DNA from: CAIVAT01 sp037137455
GTDB lineage: Bacteria > Bacteroidota > Bacteroidia > Bacteroidales > FEN-979
DNA length: 64,000 nucleotides
Assembly (NCBI GenBank): GCA_037137455.1
Contig: JBAXKG010000004.1
Span: forward strand, 42,664-106,663
Reading direction: 5' to 3'
The translations under genes and the position numbers were made by a program. Within the stretch, counting starts at the first letter, position 1. Every line of letters starts with the position of its first letter. The notes below the pieces were generated by a model that worked only from the letters and a program-made list of their open reading frames with translations, did not search any database and was not told the DNA's origin. Below, piece by piece: positions 59,604-64,000 of this stretch.

Positions 59604-60893
59604 TTATCTTTTCGGCGCCAAAAACCGGTTAAACAATAACAGCCCAATTATCGTAAGAACTCCGATCATACTAAAGGTAAGCCACAATAGCGAGGGTTGA
59701 TTCATCTTCTCTACAAATTGAACATATAGTGCGGCGCCCAGAATGCCGCCAACCCCGCTCCCGATCACACCATACATGAACGACCAGCCCTGGTAAAGGG
59801 CCTTCTTATCTTCGGGGGCAATCAAACCTACATAGGCAATAAATTTTGGGTGTGCAATCATCTCTCCAAGGGTAAAAACAAACATGGAGGCCAGGAAAAT
59901 CCACCCGCTGGGCGATATTGCCAGCATTCCCATACCAATTGAACCGAGTGAAATACCAAAAATCATAGTAGGCAGCGCTTTGGTATTGCGAACCAGACTT
60001 GAAACCAGCAATTGCAACACGATGATAGCGCCAGCATTCATCACCGTAACATGTTCGGCATCGAATTTCCAGGAAGGATTATCAATGAAAAATGAAAGGA
60101 AACCATTGATAAGGTTGTTGAACCCCGTCATATCAACTTTTTCATTCAGGTACCACAAAACCGAATCATATACCTGAAAATACATAATCCAAAATCCTGA
60201 ATATATCACGATCATCAGAATAAAACGGAAATCGCTCAAAACAGTAAGCATTTCTGTGAATACCTGCTTCAGTGGTTTTGCAGCCCTTGATCTGGTTGGT
60301 TCTTTAAACACAAAATAATTCAACAGCAAAAGCCAGCCGGTGCCGATAGCTGCCATGAAAAAAATATAGTTGTAGGAGATGGATTTCAGGTATGGCACGA
60401 GAATCAAAGGGAACAAAAAGGCGCCCAGGTTGATTGACCAGTAGAATATCCCGAATCCAAGTGAAGAATTTGATTCATCGGTAACCCGGGAAATAGTACC
60501 TAAAATCATGGGTTTGAAGAACCCGGCGCCCAACGCCACCAGTATCAGGCTGCTGAAAACAGTAACATAGGTGGTCGAAAATCCGGCAAATAAATATCCA
60601 ATGCTCATAGTGAAAAATGCAAAAAAGAGCACTTTCCGGTATCCGAAGCGGTCGCCGATCGCCCCGGATAAAATTGGCAGAAAATAGAGCAGCGGAGTGA
60701 TGGTGCTTTTTATCACCCCGACACTCTCCTTTGAAAAGCCCAGTCCTCCCTCATTTTTCGATAATACCAGGTAAACCGACAATACTGACATTACGCCGTA
60801 ATATGATCCCCGTTCGAAAAATTCCATCGAGATGGCAGTCCAGAAATTTTTAGGGAAAGAGGCAATGGTTTTTACAGGGGCAGATTTTGTCAT
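59604..60893 (-). CDS. POT-like MFS transporter
   Basis: A 429-residue inner-membrane transporter with 12 hydrophobic segments. The first helix carries MEFFERGSYYG, an intact E-x-x-E-R (Glu24, Glu27, Arg28) as in proton-dependent oligopeptide transporters, and SGAIGDRFGYRK follows in the helix 2-3 loop. AHPKFIAYVGLIAPEDKKALYQGW is the C-terminal half motif. Substrate probably peptides or a related compound; the family also includes nitrate and drug transporters. It starts 26 bases upstream of the sirtuin stop on the same strand and is divergent from the GH20 gene. Confidence 0.82.
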   Translation of the reverse strand: MTKSAPVKTIASFPKNFWTAISMEFFERGSYYGVMSVLSVYLVLSKNEGGLGFSKESVGVIKSTITPLLYFLPILSGAIGDRFGYRKVLFFAFFTMSIGYLFAGFSTTYVTVFSSLILVALGAGFFKPMILGTISRVTDESNSSLGFGIFYWSINLGAFLFPLILVPYLKSISYNYIFFMAAIGTGWLLLLNYFVFKEPTRSRAAKPLKQVFTEMLTVLSDFRFILMIVIYSGFWIMYFQVYDSVLWYLNEKVDMTGFNNLINGFLSFFIDNPSWKFDAEHVTVMNAGAIIVLQLLVSSLVRNTKALPTMIFGISLGSIGMGMLAISPSGWIFLASMFVFTLGEMIAHPKFIAYVGLIAPEDKKALYQGWSFMYGVIGSGVGGILGAALYVQFVEKMNQPSLLWLTFSMIGVLTIIGLLLFNRFLAPKR

Positions 60894-60979
60894 ATCGCGG
60901 GCTCAGATGATTTGCAGCGAAAATACCGAAAAAATTCTTTGTATTTTCGCATAAAAATCACCAGGTAATCTGAAATACT

Positions 60980-63346
60980 ATGCACAAAGCATTTTCCTCC
61001 GTAATTATGCTGCTATGTCTCTCTGTTTTTGCAACAGCAGCTGTTGATCCAATCCTTAATTCCCCATCTATTGTACCTCTTCCGGCAAAGATGAAGATTA
61101 AAACAGGTAAGTTTGAGATTGATAAACAAACACGGTTAGTTATCTCTGACGATGATACGAACTTAGTCAGGGTAGCTCATTTTTTTGCCGATCAGTTGCA
61201 CCTTGCCGGTGGACCCGATTTTAAAGTGGAGAAAATGACCGGTAGCCAAAAAGCTGGTAAAGCTATCATCCTCAGCCTGAAAAAAGACAAAACGAATATC
61301 CCGGCAGAAGGGTATGAATTGTCGGTATCTCCGAAAAAGATTCACATAAGCGCTTCAACCGGAGCAGGCTTGTTTTATGGCATCCAGTCGTTGCTTCAGC
61401 TTATGCCGGAAGAGATATTCCAGACTCATGAACCAATTGCTGATAAAACCTGGGATGTTCCCTGTGTCGAGATCATGGATTATCCAAGGTATTCCTACCG
61501 CGGCATGCATCTCGATGTGTCGCGTCATTTTTTTCCGAAAGAATTCATCAAGCGTTATATCGACCTGATCGCCATGTACAAGATGAATACCTTCCACTGG
61601 CACCTTACCGACGACAACGGATGGCGGGTTGAGATAAAGAAGTACCCAAAACTGATGGAGGTCGCTGCCTGGCGGGTCGATCGCGAGGATAAGCCCTGGA
61701 ATGAACGTCCTGCCCAACAACCGGGCGAAAAGGCTACCTATGGCGGTTATTATTCACAGGATGAGATCAGGGAAATAGTTCAATATGCCTCCGATCGTTA
61801 TGTTGGGATTATTCCCGAAATTGAAATGCCTGCCCATTCAGTTGAAGCGCTTGCTGCCTATCCTCAATTCTCCTGTACCGGCGGCCCTTTTACCGTTCCC
61901 CCGGGCAGCTACTGGCCCAACATTGATATCCTTTGTGCAGGCAATGATTCGGTATTTACTTTTTTGGAGGATGTGCTTACAGAGGTCATGACACTGTTTC
62001 CTTCGAAATATATCCACGTTGGCGGAGATGAGGCAGATAAAACCAACTGGAAAAGATGCCCGAAATGCCAGGAGCGCATTAAAACAGAAGGGCTAAAAGA
62101 CGAGAAAGAATTGCAAAGCTATTTCATCAAAAGGATAGAGAAATTTATAGTTTCTAAAAACCGTAAGATGATCGGATGGGACGAAATCATTGAAGGCGGT
62201 CTCGCTCCTGATGCAACAGTGATGTCGTGGAGGGGTGTTGAAGGTGGAATCGCCGCGGCAAGGCAAGGTCACGATGCCATCATGACACCCGGTTCTTATT
62301 GTTATTTTGATCATTATCAGGCTGATCCCGCATCGGAACCAAAAGCAATCGGAGGTTTTACCACACTGAAAAAAGTTTATTCCTATGAACCAACTCCTGA
62401 CGAATTAACCACTGAAGAGGCCAAACACATTCTGGGGGCACAAGGCAATGTATGGACAGAATTCATACCCACGCCGGCCCATGCCGAATACATGGCCGTT
62501 CCGCGCATGATAGCGCTTTCGGAGGTTGTCTGGTCTCCGAAAAATTCAAGAAACTGGGGCGATTTTCAGCATCGTATGACCGGCCAGTTCAAACGACTCG
62601 ACAACCTGAAAGTTAACTACAGCAAAGGGTCATTCAAAGTCGGGGTGAACACTCAGTATGATAAAAAATTAAATGTTATCAAGGTCATCCTTGAATCGGA
62701 ACAGCTTGATGTGCCTGTTCATTATACATTAAATGGCGATGATGTTGGCGCCACCTCACCCGTTTATACCGGGCCATTTGAAATAAAAGGCAATAGCGTG
62801 ATTAAGGCTGGCTTGTTTGTTGACGGACTGTTGAAAGAAAAAGCTATTGAGATGCCATTCATATTTCATCATGCTATTGGAAAGCCTGTGAAATACCTCA
62901 CGGCATATTCCGGTCGTTACCCGTCAACCGGCGCCACCGCTCTTACCGACGGGCTTCGCGGATCAATAAACCATCGTGATGGACTTTGGCAGGGATTCCT
63001 TGGAAACGACCTTTATCTTATTATCGATTTAGGCCGTGAAATTCCTGTCAATTCGGTTCAGGCGAACTTCCTTCAAAATCAGCACAGCTGGATATTTCTT
63101 CCAGTGGTCGTGGAATATTCTCTTTCATCGGATGGAAAAAAATACCATTCTTTTAACGAGGTTTCAAACAGAATCTCTACCAAAGAAGAACAGCCATTTA
63201 TGCAACCATTCAACTTTCAATTCATGAAAAACACCAAAGCAAGGTTCGTGAGGGTAAAGGCCAAAAATTTGGGAAAATGTCCGGAATGGCATGAAGGCGC
63301 CGGTGAAAATTGCTGGATGTTTGCAGATGAAATCGTAGTCTTTTAG
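60980..63346 (+). CDS. GH20 beta-N-acetylhexosaminidase
   Basis: A 788-residue exported hydrolase (signal peptide to ~residue 21). A GH20b-like N-terminal domain (~28-155) is followed by the catalytic barrel, beginning YSYRGMHLDVSRHFF with DMYKMNTFHWHLTDDNGW-type sequence, and the catalytic Asp350-Glu351 in HVGGDEADK. WTEFIPTPAHAEYMAVPRMIALSEVVW is the second family signature. A chitobiase-C-like domain (~545-630) and a discoidin/F5-8-type domain (~650-788) complete it. It removes terminal GlcNAc or GalNAc from chitin, peptidoglycan or glycoproteins. No T9SS domain is seen, so it may be periplasmic. The gene is monocistronic, convergent with frr. Confidence 0.94.
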   Translation: MHKAFSSVIMLLCLSVFATAAVDPILNSPSIVPLPAKMKIKTGKFEIDKQTRLVISDDDTNLVRVAHFFADQLHLAGGPDFKVEKMTGSQKAGKAIILSLKKDKTNIPAEGYELSVSPKKIHISASTGAGLFYGIQSLLQLMPEEIFQTHEPIADKTWDVPCVEIMDYPRYSYRGMHLDVSRHFFPKEFIKRYIDLIAMYKMNTFHWHLTDDNGWRVEIKKYPKLMEVAAWRVDREDKPWNERPAQQPGEKATYGGYYSQDEIREIVQYASDRYVGIIPEIEMPAHSVEALAAYPQFSCTGGPFTVPPGSYWPNIDILCAGNDSVFTFLEDVLTEVMTLFPSKYIHVGGDEADKTNWKRCPKCQERIKTEGLKDEKELQSYFIKRIEKFIVSKNRKMIGWDEIIEGGLAPDATVMSWRGVEGGIAAARQGHDAIMTPGSYCYFDHYQADPASEPKAIGGFTTLKKVYSYEPTPDELTTEEAKHILGAQGNVWTEFIPTPAHAEYMAVPRMIALSEVVWSPKNSRNWGDFQHRMTGQFKRLDNLKVNYSKGSFKVGVNTQYDKKLNVIKVILESEQLDVPVHYTLNGDDVGATSPVYTGPFEIKGNSVIKAGLFVDGLLKEKAIEMPFIFHHAIGKPVKYLTAYSGRYPSTGATALTDGLRGSINHRDGLWQGFLGNDLYLIIDLGREIPVNSVQANFLQNQHSWIFLPVVVEYSLSSDGKKYHSFNEVSNRISTKEEQPFMQPFNFQFMKNTKARFVRVKAKNLGKCPEWHEGAGENCWMFADEIVVF

Positions 63347-63360
63347 CTCCTGACCGATTT

Positions 63361-63924
63361 TTATACCGTCATAATATCCTTCTCTTTTATCTCAAGAACC
63401 TTATCGACTTTTGAGATATACTCATCTGTGAGTTTCTGGATATCCGTTTCAAGCCTTTCAACTTCATCTTCTGGAACGCCATCCTTTTTTAATTTTTTTG
63501 CAGTTTCATTAGCAATCCGGCGAATATTTCTGATGCTTATCTTTCCGTTTTCAGCTTCAGTCTTAGCCTTTTTGACCAGGTCGCGCCGCCGTTCTTCAGT
63601 CAATGGAGGAACGGTGATCCTCAGAATCTCACCTTCATTCCTGGGGTTAAAACCCAGGTTTGCAGCCTGGATTGCTTTATCGATAAGGCCAAGCACACTT
63701 TTATCCCAGGGCTGAACAATGATCTGCCTTGCATCAGGCGTGCTGATATTGGCAGTTTGATCAATCGGGGTCATTACACCATAATAATCAATTTTTACTC
63801 CATCAAGCATCTGGGTGTTGGCCTTCCCGGCCCGGATTTTCTGTAACTCTTTTTCAAGATGCTGAAGGGCCAGGAACATGCCTTCCTTCGCTTCCTCCAA
63901 TGTAAATTCGATTTCTTCATTCAT
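63361..63924 (-). CDS. frr: Ribosome recycling factor
   Basis: A 187-residue factor that splits the post-termination ribosome with EF-G. MNEEIEFTLEEAKEGM and LQKIRAGKANTQMLDGVKIDYYG are the conserved start; the FNPRNEGEILRITVPPLTEERRRDLVKKAKTEAE core and the DEVERLETDIQKLTDEYISKVDKVLEIKEKDIMTV end complete a full-length protein. In most genomes pyrH precedes frr, but it is not within the window; the 76 bases upstream are consistent with a spacer. It is convergent with the GH20 gene. Confidence 0.97.
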   Translation of the reverse strand: MNEEIEFTLEEAKEGMFLALQHLEKELQKIRAGKANTQMLDGVKIDYYGVMTPIDQTANISTPDARQIIVQPWDKSVLGLIDKAIQAANLGFNPRNEGEILRITVPPLTEERRRDLVKKAKTEAENGKISIRNIRRIANETAKKLKKDGVPEDEVERLETDIQKLTDEYISKVDKVLEIKEKDIMTV

Positions 63925-63968
63925 TGTTGGTAATTTTAATAAAACTCAAAAATCAAAACATATATTCC

Positions 63969-64000
63969 GCACCTACCAAAATTGAGCACCTACGGAGCTC
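63969..64000. repeat. Possible direct-repeat element cut by the window end
   Basis: GCACCTAC occurs twice (63969-63976 and 63986-63993), 17 bases apart start-to-start, next to the palindrome GAGCTC at 63995-64000. It is intergenic and upstream of frr. It may be one end of a longer repeated element, but the window ends here. Confidence 0.35.

Noticed and set aside
29567..63346. Polysaccharide utilisation locus (sulfatase, GH53, GH81, GH20)
   Set aside because: The enzymes are scattered over 34 kb on both strands between housekeeping genes, without SusC/SusD pairs or a linked hybrid regulator.

Overview
The window is a gene-dense stretch of a Bacteroidota chromosome, most likely Bacteroidia-like; genus cannot be told from the sequence. 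Four signs support this. Several genes carry the Bacteroidota promoter element TAnnTTTG just upstream, and starts lack clear Shine-Dalgarno sequences. Four predicted secreted proteins end in type IX secretion (T9SS) sorting domains: three of the 'NP...G.Y' type A kind and one gliding-motility (type B) kind. The gene neighbourhoods uvrA/LOG, rsfS-ftsH-LUD-cdsA-psd and guaB-parvulins-moxR are familiar from this phylum. DUF4252, DUF5686, DUF2461 and PorV-like proteins are also typical. I found no rRNA, tRNA, CRISPR array, insertion sequence or prophage, and no gene-free stretch longer than 300 bases. The longest gap is about 275 bases, at 49351-49624.

Layout. 1-5673 (+) holds the uvrA 3' end, a LOG nucleotide-hydrolase-like gene, rsfS, ftsH, a LUD protein, cdsA and psd, covering ribosome silencing, membrane proteolysis and phospholipid synthesis. 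5681-9366 holds a DUF2461 gene and an outer-membrane pair: a PorV/FadL-like barrel and a large barrel with an N-terminal helix-hairpin-helix DNA-binding region. 9384-11015 (-) is a compact ECF sigma factor / membrane protein / DUF4252 operon with overlapping genes. 11177-13895 (+) holds a POT transporter with a promoter and a strong terminator, then a YhcC-type radical SAM gene. 13886-24891 (-) is a long unidirectional block: guaB, three SurA/PpiC-type periplasmic folding factors, moxR, pstSCAB and a GPP34 gene. 24996-31105 holds a seven-haem NapC/NirT-type cytochrome, a GAF-PAS protein, NhaD, an LEA-like lipoprotein and a sulfatase with an altered active-site signature. 31102-35455 (-) is carAB.

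35479-41462 is a secretome patch: a GH53 galactanase, an M14 metallocarboxypeptidase with dockerin-like and cohesin-like parts, and a gliding-C-terminal-domain protein. 41622-49350 holds glyA, a SixA-like phosphatase, ppk1 and an FtsB/DivIC-like gene on +, and pfkA-priA on -. 49625-58904 holds a small secreted protein, an RlmL-like methyltransferase, a DUF5686 outer-membrane protein, a GH81 glucanase, and an AI-2E permease followed by a three-gene small membrane-protein cluster. 58885-63924 holds a sirtuin lacking zinc cysteines, a POT-like transporter, a GH20 hexosaminidase and frr.

How it works together. Most genes are housekeeping. The accessory theme is the envelope: T9SS cargo that degrades glycans and proteins, outer-membrane barrels, periplasmic chaperones that help barrels fold, and peptide/phosphate uptake. 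The glycoside hydrolases are scattered and lack SusC/SusD partners, so this is not a polysaccharide utilisation locus. I see no clear new defence or mobile system. The most unusual signals are several short heptamer tandem arrays placed at gene boundaries, a perfect 15-bp inverted repeat inside the PorV-like gene, the helix-hairpin-helix/barrel fusion, and a few family members with altered key residues.
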